Source of the DNA: Flaccisagitta enflata
Lineage: Eukaryota > Chaetognatha > Sagittoidea > Aphragmophora
Assembly (NCBI GenBank): GCA_965153355.1
Contig: OZ231127.1
Location: 37,448,001 to 37,512,000, forward strand
Length of the DNA stretch: 64,000 bases
Reading direction: 5' to 3'
The notes below the pieces were generated by a model. That model had not been told where the DNA came from. It worked only from the letters and a program-made list of their open reading frames with translations, and made no database searches. A program made the translations under genes and the position numbers. The number at the start of each line of letters is the position of its first letter. Position 1 is the stretch's first letter. Below, one piece after another: positions 12,741 through 47,439 of the stretch.

Positions 12741-14539
12741 AGTCATCCAAGGATCGCATATGGTCAGCGGTACCCATTGTCCTGCTTTATTGTTGTTCAA
12801 GGTAGTAGGGTGAAAGTAGGACAGCGGCCCAGAGGGTGGATGTCCTGCAGAACTGAGGATTGACTGATTTTAAGCCTGTGAGGGTTGGATTGGGATTTAA
12901 GCCATTTAAGTGGGATTTTGGTCTCCATCCTGGAGTTTGGGCCTGGACACAAAGAATTTTTCTTAAAGGCTAGGATTTTGGCGTAAAGGGATCAAGCTTT
13001 TCAGACCCCAAACAGGCCTCTTGGACCCCAAATCAAGCTCCTCAGACCCCAAATCATGCCTCCCTGACCCAAAATCAGGCCTCTCAGACCCTAAATCAGA
13101 CTACACAGACCCCAATTCCGGCTTCTTAGATACCAATTCAGACCTTTAAGACATCAAATCAAAATGTAGAATTCCCATTGAATAACATGGGAAATTAAAA
13201 GATAATGAAAAAATTTAGAATTCCCATTGAATAATATGGGAAATCGATAAAAAATGAAGAAATGGTGGGCAGGGGGGGTATGTGCATGAACAAAAGAACA
13301 AAAGTCCCCCTGTTTTCTACAGGACATCGTCCTCTTCAGGGCCGCTTTCCAAAAGGGCTGATTTGAGGTTTAAGAAGGCAGGATTGAGGTCTGAGAGGGC
13401 TGAAATGAGGCTTGGGAGGCATGATTGGGGTCTGAGAGGGTTGAATTGAGGTCTGAGAGGACTGAAATGATTCCATAGAGGGCATTTGAGGTTTAGGAGG
13501 GTAGATTTGAGGTCTGAGAGCGCTGGTCTGGGGCCAAAGAAAGATGATATGGTCGGGGACTAACAAATGGAAGGAAGACAGCACAAAATGTCCATACACT
13601 GCCTCTGTTTGTGTGCTTTCATTCTTTATCATGAACATAAATATATGGATAACTGTACATCAAATTCTTTAAAAATTCTTTCATCAAGGCCCTTGGGTAA
13701 CCGCCCTACTGTACAACACAGTAGGAGTTTTGTTTTGCCTGCGGTCTATAGTAAAGCCAAAGAAGCTAGATTTGAGGCCTGAGAGGGCTGATTTGAGGTT
13801 GGAAATGGCACATTTCAAGCTTGAGTGGGCAGATTTCAAGCCTGAGAGGGCAGATTTAGATAAAATGATAAACTGTAAGAGGCCATCTAAACAGATGTTA
13901 GCAAGTGTGAGATGTTAGTCAAGATATGACAATAAAAGAGGTAGAGGGAAAATCGCTCCAAATTGCCATGATATTGCTCATGTTTGACAAGTTATAACTC
14001 AACCATTTTAACAGATTTACAAAAAATTGGTGACAGTTTGAAAGAGCCTTAAAGATTCTTTAAAATGGGACCAATCTGGCATTTCTAGCTCGATCCGTTT
14101 AAAAATTATAAGCAAAACAAGTAAATTGTTCCAAAAATGGGAAAAATTCAATAACCTGGAAAATTGTCCAAAATCCCCATGAAATTGCTCATGTTTGACA
14201 GGTTATATCTCAGTCATTTTTGAACGGATTTACAAAAAATTGGTGACAGTTGGAAAGATCTTGGAAAGATCTTTAAAATGGGACCAATCTGGCATTTCTA
14301 GCTTGAATCGTTTCAAAGTTACAAGCAAAACAAGGTTGATTGTCCAAAAAATGGAATAATTCAATGACCTGTACCTCATGAAGGTAAAAAATGTGAATAT
14401 TTCAAAAAGCGCCCTAGGAAATTTTCTGGGGTTGTTTGGAATGGATCATATATGTGTCTGACTACCAGAAACCATGAAGAAAGTGGCAGTTATCCTAGTT
14501 TAATGTTCACGGTAGAGATACAGAGCAGTGTCGCTCACG

Positions 14540-14545
<6 letters not shown>
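12741..14545 (-). repeat. Right arm of large inverted repeat
   Basis: Reverse-complement partner of 8525-10656, about 330 bp shorter chiefly because it lacks the 9795-10101 insertion. Visually highly similar (a few percent mismatches plus small indels). At its outer edge it runs into (CT)n (14546-14614), where the left arm has (CTGT)n. Confidence 0.9.

Positions 14546-14614
<69 letters not shown>
14546..14614. repeat. (CT)n microsatellite
   Basis: Pure dinucleotide run at the outer edge of the inverted repeat. Confidence 0.97.
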
Positions 14615-14616
<2 letters not shown>

Positions 14617-15091
14617 TTCTTGCCTTTTCTCTTCTTTTCATTCACACTCACCCTCACTAAGTAAGAAAGTAAAGAAACCATCAATCACCATTTACTTTAT
14701 CCCCTTGATTTCTTCTTATTTCCACTGCCAAGTCACCGGAGATCAATAAATCAGTCCTTACCCTTTAACCAACTTACAGCCTTCTGGATCCTTAAGTCAA
14801 TTCCTCGCGGCATCGCAAGCTTCTTTTCTGCCTTCCGCCCAACTGCTAATGTTCAATCTTAGCGATCATTTTATTCGTGACGCCCCTAAATTTTGATGAT
14901 TCAGGATACTGGCTGATTATTCCACAGCATTTGTTTTGACCTATTATACCAACGCTGTGTTTAGGCACATGCATGAATTTCTAACGATTCACTGTCGCAA
15001 TCAAGTTTTATTGGCAATCAATCGATCACGTTCATTTTTGATTGTCTCTGTACATATTCTAAGTTGTTTCGTCATTTTAAGCTTTAAATTT
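14615..15091. other. FMO 3' flank
   Basis: Mixed unique sequence holding two AATAAA motifs on the minus strand; the 3'UTR presumably ends here. Confidence 0.5.
15007..15012 (-). promoter_or_regulatory. Candidate FMO polyadenylation signal
   Basis: AATAAA on the minus strand, about 80 bases after the FMO stop. A second AATAAA is at 14870-14875. The choice between them cannot be made from sequence alone. Confidence 0.35.
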
Positions 15092-36499
<21,408 letters not shown>

Positions 36500-37350
36500 T
36501 CTCTCTTCTCGGGAAGAAAACAGGAAATCGTCTCACTCTCGTCGCCGTCGTCGCGTCGTCTGTTCGCCAATATCTATGCAATAGGATGATGAAGAGGAAA
36601 AGTTAAGCAAACACAAGTTGAGAAACATAAAACAGATGACATGAGATATGGTAGACAGATATGAGATATTGGGTCATCGATAAACGAGGTCGTTAGACTA
36701 CCGACAACGTCGCGTGCGTCGTCACTTTCAGAAGAAAGTCGGGCAGACTGACAGACAAAACTTTTTTTTCTCAAAAAGACATTTGAACTAGCTGTTTACT
36801 CCTTTAAGTTTCTTTCCAAACAGTCAGAAACATAAAAATGCGTAAAAAAACTTAAAGAAAACATTGAGACGGATGGACGGACGGACGGACGAACCGACGG
36901 ACCGAAACGTGGCTTATAGAGTCGTAACAAGGAAGGAGGGGGATGTTAACGCGCTTGATTTTTGAAGTATTGGGCTCATGGGCCATGAGTCATGGCTCAT
37001 TGCACATGGCCCCTGAAAGATTTTAAGATTAAGGAACATTGTATAAAGTAAGCTTGAGAATGAGGTGGGGGAGAGGGAAAATATGGGATGGAAGATTTGG
37101 AATTGGGAAAGGGGGGGAAGGGAATCATATGGAGGACGCTGAAGTATAAGGAGGAATCGCTAAGCAGGTTGAGAGAGGATGTAGTAGTACAGCTAAAGGA
37201 TGAAGAGGAGGAGGAGGATGAGTTGGAGGAGACGATGGAACGACGTCAGCGCGTGAGCGCATGCGTGAACTCATTCCACCCGCGCGGGACCCTTCGCGAA
37301 AGAGACAGAACGAGAAAATACACGCGTTTTGTAAGACTGGAAAACAGAGA

Positions 37351-37424
<74 letters not shown>

Positions 37425-38475
37425 GTGAGCGCGACGTGTGCGAAAGTCTCCCACGCTATTCAGTGATTTTTTTTCTTTCCTCTTTTTTTTCTTACTTTTT
37501 TTCTAGTTATTGCTTCCCATCTTCCCATCTCTTTCTTGTCAGTCCTCTGTCAGCAGTAGCTTGTCTTCTGAATGGTTCCATTAGTCGCACTTTTAGATTC
37601 GTGTTGTATTTTCTCATATCTTGAGCAGTTCGTATGTATGCGTAAAGTGTCCGAAGTCCAGGTCTGTTGGTCCATGAAATTGTGGAAAATATCCGAAAAT
37701 ATAAAGAAAATCGGGATGCAAAAAAAAAAAAAAAAAAAAAAGAATACAAATTTGTGATCCGGGCCATAAAACACTAACACAAAGAAGCTATCATCATGGA
37801 AAAAAATAAACTTAATTTTGTAAAAAATCAACAAATAACCAGACCTTGTAATATGACACATCAACTCAATCTTAATACAAAATTCGTAGACCTGGTTGAC
37901 AGTCGGCGCAGATTTTTTCTCCTTTGACGCGATCACTTTCTTGGTAACGATTCCTCAGTGACGATTTCTTAGTAACGATTCCTCAGTGACGATTTCTTAG
38001 TAACGAATCCTTATTAACAGTTCGTCTTTCTTCACAGCGAAAAAAAATGATCGTCATTGCCTCAAATTTATTCTTGTGTCACGAGGATTGATTAAGCTCC
38101 CGTTTTTGAGCGCTTCTGCATGCTGAGTCTGCATGGTCCTCATCGGAAGAGAGTCTTTTCAAAGGGCAGCATGAATTTCCACTTACGATTGGCCCCTCCG
38201 CACTCTAGCGGTGAACAGATAGCCGTGTATCCGTGTTGTCGTTATTTTATATTGCAGGACAGAATTTCCGCGTGTGGAAATGGGGATCCTATATTACAAA
38301 GGTATCTTTATATGTTTCATATATTCTATATATTTTATATTAAATCTATTTTGATTCACAGAAGCAGTTGTACTCCCGAGCCAATTCCTGCCGCCAACTG
38401 TCTAGCAGTTAGTCTTTCGGTCTCCTCCTTCAGTGCGTTACCCGTTCAAACACCTGTTATCACACCTACACACAA

Positions 38476-38630
<155 letters not shown>

Positions 38631-38828
38631 TTAATCACTCGCGAATGTCTCGACGATTTCCCATTCTGTCTACGTTTTCTTACGCGGTTGTTTCTCTTTT
38701 GTTAATGTCATCGCGTTAAAACGAGAAAGTGAAGGCGATAAACATGAAACGTTTTACGTCAAATGCCACCTCGGCACCGCAGGTTCCGTTAGTCCCTCGG
38801 CTTATTCGTGGAATTACATCGCATATTT

Positions 38829-38928
38829 GATTGTTATTGTTATTGTTATTGTTATTGTTATTGTCATTGTTATTGTTATTGTTATTGTTATTGTTATTGT
38901 TATTGTTATTGTTATTGATATTGTTGTT
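38829..38928. repeat. (TTATTG)n hexanucleotide array
   Basis: About 16 units with one TCATTG variant. Confidence 0.95.
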
Positions 38929-40185
38929 GTTTGTACGGTTGTTCGCGGGGGGGGGGGGAATCACCGGTTGTTCTGAGCGCGGTTTCTAATAGACTCACCT
39001 CTGTGTAGGTATTAGGTGGCCTGAGCGGGATACTGTGAGGTTAAAAACTTGTCCCTCATAGGGGTGGGCATTTGTGGACTGCGTGGCGACTAGGTTGATC
39101 GAACATTAATTCTGTTGCCTACTTTGGTCACAAAGAGCCAAACTGACCTAGATATAGAACCCCATAAAAAAGAAAACAAACCCATGATTCATAACTATCA
39201 CCGACGGAGGGATCCATGGACGGACCGATGTATCAAATTGTGGGGTCGCGTGTCCATGACTATACAAAAAAGGAAAAAAAAAAGAATGGGCGTCTTCTTT
39301 GTTACGAGAAAAGGGCGTTGACGGGCAATGAAAAGATGACAACCTCATCAACTCCTTCATCGAGAGTTTTCTTGTCTTCTGTAGACAGCTCCATATTTTC
39401 GGCATATTCAGCCAATGACATCTCCATCGCCATCTCCATCTCCAATCCCCAGCTAATGACATCACCAATCCCCAGCTAATGACAACTCTATCGTCATTCT
39501 CATTCCTCGTTTGTGTAATCTTGTAAGTGGATGTGAATTTATACCCGTGTGCCCATGTGCTCGCGACTCTATAGGAAAGAGTATGTCGGTCGGTTGGTCT
39601 GTCCGTCATTCTGTAAGTCGGTCTACCGGTTATGACCTTTTATATATAGGACCGACGGAGTTGATAACGGCTTCACCATGCAATTTTGAACAAGTAATGC
39701 TGTGGCAAAACCCACAATTTCTTCATAATACGCACAGGTCATCATATTTGAAAGCTCGCGTGAAAATGAATGTGCCGATGCCATACAAATAGAGACACAT
39801 TGTTATGGGACGCTGTACATTCTGAATGACAGATAAAGAAGGAGACATTTCCGACAGCGGCGATGACGACGGATGATGTCAGAGGTGGAGCTGTCGAAGG
39901 AGATGTTGTCGAAGGCGTAGAAGGAGGCATTGTCACTGAGGCGGATACAATGTCTTTGTCGTCGTTGTCATCTTCATCGTCGTCGTCCTCTTTGTATCAT
40001 CTTTCGTATTCAGTTTGGCCGCGACCTCGGCGGAAAAAGAAACATGGTGGAATTTTCCGGAAAGATTTTACGCAGCTGCGTTCGCCTTTTAGGTTATTAA
40101 TTCCGTCAGCCGCTGCCGGGGAGTATTCAGCGAAGAAACTTTTCAGTGGACATCAACATCAACAACAACAACCACAACCACAACC

Positions 40186-40267
<82 letters not shown>

Positions 40268-40434
40268 AAACGACAACAACGACAACAACAACGACGACAG
40301 CAACATTACCAACAACGGAAATTAGTTCCGTTTTCGCCCACGCATTTGAAGATAAGACGAGGAAGACGTCAAAAACAGTCAAGACGACGTTCAAGACGGC
40401 AATCATTGATTAGAACAGAGAAACGGGACAGTGG

Positions 40435-40491
<57 letters not shown>

Positions 40492-40547
40492 TCAACGACG
40501 ACGACCTCACTTCCGGTTGTGGTTCTTACCCGTCTCATGGGCTTATC

Positions 40548-40710
40548 ACAATTACCATCCTCCTAGTCTCCGTGAACATAGTCAGTATCACCATTACCAT
40601 CCTCCTAGTCTCCGTGAACATTGTCGTTACCATCATCTTAGTCGCCTTGATCATTGTCAGTATCGCCATTACCATCACCCAAATGGCCGTTACCATCGAC
40701 CCAGTCGCCG
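40548..40710. repeat. About 42-bp minisatellite inside the giant open frame
   Basis: Repeating CATCCTCCTAGTCTCCGTGA, ACATAGTCAGTATCACCATTAC. In the open frame this reads PPSLREHSQYHHYH repeats; in another plus frame it is a hydrophobic ITILLVSVNIV repeat. Confidence 0.8.
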
Positions 40711-41227
40711 TGACCAGGGTTGTGATCGTGCTTTTAAGCGACTTTTTCTTCTTCTTCTTCTCATGGCCCGAGACTATCTTTATGCGGAGAACCGATCCTT
40801 TGGGATTTGGGATCTTCTCTTTGGCTCTAGAAACGACACAATTCGGAAACGTCAGAGAATTCGAAATGAGTTGAAAGTATCTCGTCGTTATCGCCGTCAT
40901 CGTATTCATCCGCTTCGTCTTCGTCTTCATCCGTTTCGTCTTCGTATTCATCCTCTTCGTCCTCAACTTCTACCTTCACGACTCGTTCATCTTCATCTTC
41001 ATCATCCTCACTCTCAACTTCCTCGATTAGAACTGCTACTCCTCTCTAAGAATTATCTTCCACTTCATCCTCGTCTTTCTCAACCTCATCTATATCCTCG
41101 ACCTTGTCGGTATGGTGAGGAAAGTTTTCTTCGTCACATTAAAAGTCATTCTTTATGTAATCAACGGACTAGTTATTCCTCGTGTTCGCCGTGTAACGCT
41201 CGTCTCTATCATCGTCGTCACCAGCAA

Positions 41228-41282
41228 GTGGATCATCATCATCATCATCATCATCATCGTCATCGTCATCCTCATCATCATC

Positions 41283-41330
<48 letters not shown>

Positions 41331-41345
41331 TTCATCATTATCATC
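41228..41345. repeat. (ATC)n trinucleotide array
   Basis: His tract in the open frame; similar arrays at 42900-43010 lie in other registers (Ile/Val). Confidence 0.95.
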
Positions 41346-42255
41346 ATCCTTATCATCCCGGTTGCCATGACGAATTCCGCATCGCGCCATCTCATTCATT
41401 AAATGGTAATCGGTTTGGTCACATATTTCGATGTCACTGTCAGAATGACGTTTTTCCACACCTACCACGTTATTCGTTCCTACTTTGGTATCAACCGATG
41501 TGTGGTGGTCATCTCTGGTTACTACGTTTCTCTCATCATCATTATTTTCTCATTCTAGGCGCCTTCGTCATCCGTCATTTTCCTTCCTTCGATTACGAAA
41601 CTCTTTTTCCTCCCGGACGCGCGGATCCTTCATTCTCCTTCCATTCATCCCCCATCTTTTCCTACGTTTCACGACTCAGCTCACTCGAATCTTCTCTTCT
41701 TTTTCCCGTATCCTCCTCTATCCCCAACGCGATCGTCTCGAATCAGACATCATCCAGCAATTTATACTCATCTACCTACTCATCTTCTCTCTTCCCAATC
41801 ATCGTCGCCACCAACCTGACCTCACCTATCTCTTCATCTCCCACTCCCTCCTCACCTACCACCATTGTCACTCCTCGAAAATCACCAAATGTTGTCGCTT
41901 CCTCGTTACCATGTAGAGCGTCATCGACTGCTATCTCCCATCATACCTTTCTCTCTTCCTCCTTTTACCGTTCCTCACTTTCCTGGTCTAACGTCTTCTC
42001 ACCTTTTTTTACCCTCTCGTTTGTATTCCATCACGTTTTTCCCACGTTTCATTCAGTCCTCTTCTCAAACATTCTTCGTCGAGTTCTCACCTTCGCTTTT
42101 CTGATATTCTCGTTTATTATCGCTCCATCGACTTTTTCTTCCTGTTCTTCTTTTTGTTCTTGTTCTTTTTGTTTTGCTTCTCCCTTATGTTCTAGTTCTT
42201 GTTTCTCCCCTTCATTTTCCCCTACTCCTCTCCCTCCTTCTCCTCCAACCTCTTC

Positions 42256-42350
42256 TATTTCTTCTTCTTCTTCTTCTTCTTCTTCTTCTTCTTCTTCTTC
42301 TTCTTCTTCTTCTTCTTCTTCTTCTTCTTCTTCTTCTTCTTCTTCTTCTT
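42256..42350. repeat. (TTC)n trinucleotide array
   Basis: Ser tract in the open frame, Glu tract on the other strand. Confidence 0.97.
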
Positions 42351-43996
42351 CCTTTTCTCTGCCATTTCCCATTCCTTTTCTTTTTTCCTCATTAGCCATT
42401 CATTTCCTCCGTCGGATATTCCACTCGGCTTCCATCCTTCCTTGCCCCATTCCTATCTTGCTTTCTTTATTTCTGTCGTCCTTCTTTTCTTTCTTCTTCT
42501 CTCCTTTCTTTCCTTATTTCTCGGTACCTGCCTTTCATTCCTTCCTTCTCGCCTCAGCTCTTGCCCGTTTTTCTTCTTTATCGGTGATTTTTCTCTTCGC
42601 ATTTCCCGCCTTCTTGGCTTCGGTTTGCCTTCTTATCATCACTTTCATCAGTTTTTCCCTCCTTGTCTTTCTTGAATATCAACATCAACATTATCGCTAT
42701 CATCTATTTGGCCCCCTCCTCCGCCAACACTTTGATTACTATAAAAAATGTATTCATCTTATACACCAACGATGCCATCGTCGTCCTCGTCATGGTCACC
42801 GTGAACATTCCACTCCAATCCGGGTTTTAACCCCGTTACGGTCAATACAATTACCATCCTTACTCTCGTCATCATTTTCATCGCCTGCATCATCGTTATC
42901 ATCATCATCATTGTTATCTTCACCATCATCATCATCATCATCATCGTTATCATCACCATCATCATCATTGTTATCATCACTATCATCATCCTCATCGTTA
43001 TCATTACCATCATCATCGTCGCCTTATCCTATCCCTTGCACGCCCACTCACGATTGGGCTGTTGTTTACCTCCCTTTTCCATTGATGCGATTCCTTTCAC
43101 GGTCTCGCTTTTGTTCCAGACTTTTTCCGTTTTCTCGTTCTTTTCCAATTAGATCCCAGTTTCATCTCCTCCTTCTTTTTCTTCTCCTCCTTTTCCTCCT
43201 CTTGCCTCTTTTCCGTCTTCTTCTTCCTCTTTGCCTTCTTTTTCTTCTTCTTCTTCATCAACAACATCATGCTCCTCTTCTTCTTCTCACTCCTTCCGGT
43301 CTTCTTTTTTTCCTTTATTTTGTGAATAAAGATTCATCATCATTCTTCATCGACTTCGGACAGCGCGGAATTTATCGAATCCTTTTCCGCCACCATAACC
43401 ACCACAACCACAACCACCACAACCACGATCCTATTCAAAGTCGCCGCCGCTGCCACTGCAGCCGCCACCCTCAAAGTCAACGCCGCCGCAGAGGCCGTCA
43501 CGGAGCAGATGGCCTTCACCATACCTTCAGTCGCCACTTATACCCCAAATCAGTCCGTGTATTATGCTATTCCTTCATATCTGCCTCTTCACGCGCTCCA
43601 TTTCATCATTTCTATTCGTCCATTTTTCTTTTAATACCAAGCCCAAGGAGGCGCATCATCGACGTCATTGTGGTTATTCTGACGGCGATGACGACGGAGA
43701 AATTTTCCCTGAAATTGAATGGATGGAGGTTAACCGCAACGAGGGGGGTATCGCGGTCTACAAAATCAGCGGCTTCGATACCGCCGTTAACAGTGGCTTT
43801 GAAAATGACGTCAGCGTCGGGGCCGGAAATAGCGATGGAGCGGAAGACGCTGGAGAAGACGCACCAAAAGACGCACCGGAAGACTCACCGAAAGACGCGG
43901 CGAATGTCATCAATCGTCTCGACGGGAATTTCCATTAGATCACCTTTGACACGAAGGAAACGACTTGTTACGGATTTAGCGTTTGAACGACGAATG

Positions 43997-44053
<57 letters not shown>

Positions 44054-45392
44054 CCACAACCACAACCACAACCACAACCACAACCACAGCCACAACCAAA
44101 ACAACGACAACAACGACGACAACTTTCCATCGCGGCAACCTCATTAACGACGATTGTGAGTAAAAACGAATTTAATGATTTATCGATAAGTCGAATTATA
44201 AAAGCCGGGTCTTCGACAAAGACCGATCCTGGCGCTTTCGCCGCCGTAAAGGGCATTTTAGCTGCTAACAACCTTTTGGCCACTTTCGTCTCTCACGTCG
44301 CTTCGCACCTTTTTCGGCGTCAATGGAGGCGTCGTTTGAGGTGTCATTTCGGACGTCATTCATCCTTTCGTCTGTTTTCACGCAATTTGTGGCCTAATCA
44401 ACGACGTGTCAAGGACTTCCGGTCGCCCACGTTATCGCCAAAAGCGTCGTCGTTTTCGTTTATTCTGCCGCCGCCGCCACCGTCGCCGTCATCGTCGTCG
44501 CCATTAGCGTCTTCGTTGTGTGCGTCATCATCATCCTTGTCGCCTCCATCGTCGTTATCGTCGTCGTTATCGTCGTCGTCTTCAATAAATCGTCGAATGA
44601 AAAAAGCGAAACGACGCCGTACATTCTTTCTCGGCTATTCACCCGTTCGTAATTACCCGCCTTTGAAGACTAGCCTACGGTCGATTTGCGCCTTCTCCTC
44701 CATTAACCCCTCGACTTCATCAACCTCCTCATTGTCCTTCTCCTTCCTCTTTTCGTGCACATCATCTTCCTCTGTTCCATCACCTTCCTTCCCTTACTCT
44801 CCATCTTCCCAAGACTCACTTTTTATGTCGACTGTGCTTTACTTTCACTCGATTCCATTTTCTATTCCAACAGTCAAAGCGTCCTCTTCCTCTTCCTCCT
44901 TATCATTAACAATCTCTTCTCTCTCTTTATCAGTCTCTTCTAAGAGTGCGACCTTATCCTCTCTCTTCTCCACTAATTCACCTTCGTCCTCAACATCATC
45001 CTCGACTTCGTCCTCAACATCATCCTCGACTTCGTCCCCAACATCATCCTCGACTTCAACATCGACTTCGTCTTCGCCCGCTGTTTTATCTTCAAATACA
45101 TCCGCATCATTCATCTCGTCGTCATTTTTAACTAAATCGTCCAACTTTCCTTTGACCCCAACCTTCTTCCCTCCCTCTTTCCACTCATCCTTCTTTCTTT
45201 CCTCCTTCCTCTCCTCCTCCTCCTCGTCTCGATCCTCGCCTTCGTCTTCCATCACCTCGCCACCATTTTTCAATCCTTCCTTTCTATCCAGATTTCTATC
45301 AGTTCCAGCATCATTATTCTCCGTTGAGCATCTTCTTCCTTCGTTTCCCATCTCCCAACGCCGTTGCCGCGGCCGCCGTGAGCGTCGTCCAG

Positions 45393-45515
45393 CGTCCCTT
45401 TTGTTTCTCCTACTTGGATTCCACTTAGTTTCCATGGCGTCCGCCGCGATGCCGGTGGCGCTGCGTAAAGTCGCCCGGCAAGACGGAGATATCATTCTTG
45501 GAGCACTCTTTTCAG
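45393..45515 (+). CDS. Metabotropic glutamate receptor N-terminal exon (signal peptide, mature N-terminus)
   Basis: The frame reads ASLLFLLLGFHLVSMASA, then AMPVALRKVARQDGDIILG, ALFS. A hydrophobic signal peptide is followed by the R..GDII.GALFS motif that opens the ligand-binding (Venus flytrap) domain of class C GPCRs. ALFS rather than GLFP points to group I (mGluR1/5-like). The exon ends TTTTCAG|GTGCGC in phase 1, so the next codon starts with G, as needed for the usual Val (ALFS-V). The 5' border is unsettled. The nearest in-frame ATG is far upstream, so either an acceptor near 45392 (CGTCCAG) joins an unseen first exon, or the frame continues into the low-complexity ORF. No later exon was recognised up to 64000, which implies a first intron longer than 18 kb or unrecognised exons. 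Confidence 0.75.
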
Positions 45516-45571
45516 GTGCGCGTGACCGTGTTTTGAGTGTGTTTGAGGGTTTGGGTGTTTGAGTGGGTGTT

Positions 45572-45575
45572 TGAG

Positions 45576-45671
<96 letters not shown>

Positions 45672-45757
45672 TGCGTGTGTGTGTGTCTGTGTGTGTCTGT
45701 GTGTGTCTATGTGTGTCTTTGTGTCTGTGTCTGGGTCTGTGTGTTTGTGTGTGTGTA

Positions 45758-45807
<50 letters not shown>
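45572..45807. repeat. (TG)n then (GA)n, start of receptor intron 1
   Basis: TG array 45572-45668, a degenerate TGTGTCTG zone, then GA 45762-45807. Confidence 0.97.
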
Positions 45808-45809
<2 letters not shown>

Positions 45810-45869
45810 CCTAGATGCCACCCAGTTCAATTGCGACATTCTGCTATTAACTGCCACTCCATGTGAATA

Positions 45870-46370
45870 CGACGCGGTTCTTTTGAGCGCGAGATTTCGA
45901 CTGCCACATGCAGTAAAAAATCAACATAAAACAATGGTAAATTTGATGATGGTTTTAGGTAATCTAGTGTTAAAGTAATACATTTAAAAAAAAATTAATG
46001 CAAAATCTTGTTTCATTTAGCTAATATAGCTAAAAATACTAAAAATTAGTATTTTTTCATAAAATAAATTTTCTATCATTTTTTTCTCTTTTATTTTCAT
46101 TAGTAAGTACTTTATAATGATAGATATGATTTGTTTAAAGTATATTCAATGTATTTTCAAGAAAAAATTTTTATTAATAGCTAAAAATAGACAAAAAAAA
46201 ACAACATAATATAAAAAAAAGGTATAAAACAGTTTTATTTTATCATCAAATGTAAAAATTTCTTTTAATTTTTTATTTGTCATTCATAAAAAATATTTTT
46301 CATATTAAAAATTTAAAGATTTAAAGTAAATTGTATTTGGCAATACAAATTCACTCTCCGAAAGGATTGT
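45870..46370. other. AT-rich stretch, nothing recognised
   Basis: About 500 bp of AT-rich DNA without terminal repeats or frames. Confidence 0.5.
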
Positions 46371-46758
46371 GTCCTATAGCCTTTATTTTAAAACGATGTT
46401 GCACTTATGTCACCTGTACTATCTTTTTGTTGAAAAACCCAAGCATGCTACAGATGTACGCAATGATGGTGTCATATACTTGTTACACCCCCTCAACAAT
46501 CCTCTGACAACCCTGAAACCACAGTACAGTATGAAGTGCGAAACATGGCAAGTCATCACTGCAATGGACGGACTTCACAATGAGCCAACGCTCAGATAGA
46601 CAGGACCTTTCAACTCACAAAATTATGATTTGCCAATGTAACAACAGGCAAGTCTGTTGGTCGGTCACGCAAACATTTGACAATCTACACGGCGCACCTG
46701 TTAGACTACTGGGCCATATTATGAAGAAAAAGACGAAGATCGAAAAAAGCACAATGTA

Positions 46759-47357
46759 CAGTGCGATGCATAAAAAAAGATACAAGCGTAAGTTTATGTT
46801 TTAATAACTTAAAGTAAATTTTTTTAGGTTTTTCTTGAGAGCATTAAAAGCGTTTCAAAAAATGAAAAAATTGCCACCAAACTCAAAGAGTTTGATCTAT
46901 TTGTTTGAATTTTATGATAAAACAAACCTAAGGTATCAAAAACAGCAATGAAAATTATGACCTTTTTTGCTGTTCCTAAAAAAAGACTGTTTTTACTTAA
47001 ATCAACTTAACTTTTTAACGAATTGAGCAACAGATGCCAGGTACGTCTCAAATTGAAGATTTTTTGAAGGGCTTTCCAAACATCATAGATTTTTCTTAGT
47101 TCAAACTAAGTTCAAAGAATATAGATATGATTAAAGACAATTTTTAGAGTCTTTTGAAGATCTTACTTAGATCTTTAATACCTTGTCTTCAAGTTATGAT
47201 AAAATCTAAACAAATTGATCTCAATGTCTGAGATTGGTGGCAATTACTTTGTTTTTCCTAACTTTTTAGATTCCTCATGGAAAAAAGTTTGATAATTGAA
47301 TTTTGAGCATAGATATCTAGAATAAAATATTTGTATCTTTTTTTATGCATCGCACTG
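46759..47357. mobile_element. TA-flanked element, 599 bp (Tc1/mariner-like)
   Basis: TA on both sides; ends CAGTGCGATGCATAAAAAAA and the inverse TTTTTTTATGCATCGCACTG, continuing GATACAAG / TTGTATC. The interior holds AACGAATTGAGCAACAGATG and ATTTTTTGAAGG, as in other elements here. No transposase frame. Confidence 0.88.
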
Positions 47358-47439
47358 TAATTCATTTTTTTGATACTACGCAATAAACAACGGTATCAAT
47401 GCTAGAGTCTCAGTCCCCTACTCAGAAAATCGTCCTGTG

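Larger units (their letters stand above)
39863..45392 (+). other. Giant low-complexity open reading frame upstream of the receptor exon
   Basis: One frame stays open for 1,899 codons (39863-45562) and runs in frame into the receptor exon. It is dominated by Gln tracts (CAA)n, His tracts (CAT)n, Ser tracts (TCT)n and Arg-rich linkers, with a basic N-terminal part. Pyrimidine-rich and CAA/CAT DNA lacks stop codons, which explains part of the length. Yet the other plus frames break into pieces of about 60-160 codons over the same stretch. Repeat interruptions change the amino acid freely (His to Arg, Pro, Leu), which argues against strict selection. It may be a long disordered N-terminal extension, a 5'UTR/intron, or repeat DNA that happens to be open. 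Confidence 0.35.

Noticed and set aside
37088-37624. 178-codon plus-strand frame starting MEDLELGKGGKG
   Set aside because: It runs through GGA-rich and (GA)n repeats and has no recognisable domain; likely spurious.
40127-40406. Poly-Leu/poly-Val frames on the minus strand
   Set aside because: Shadows of the (CAA)n array.
44845-45495. 216-codon acidic frame on the minus strand
   Set aside because: It is antisense to the receptor exon and to Ser-rich repeats; Glu/Asp tracts are the complement of TCC/TCG/TCT units.
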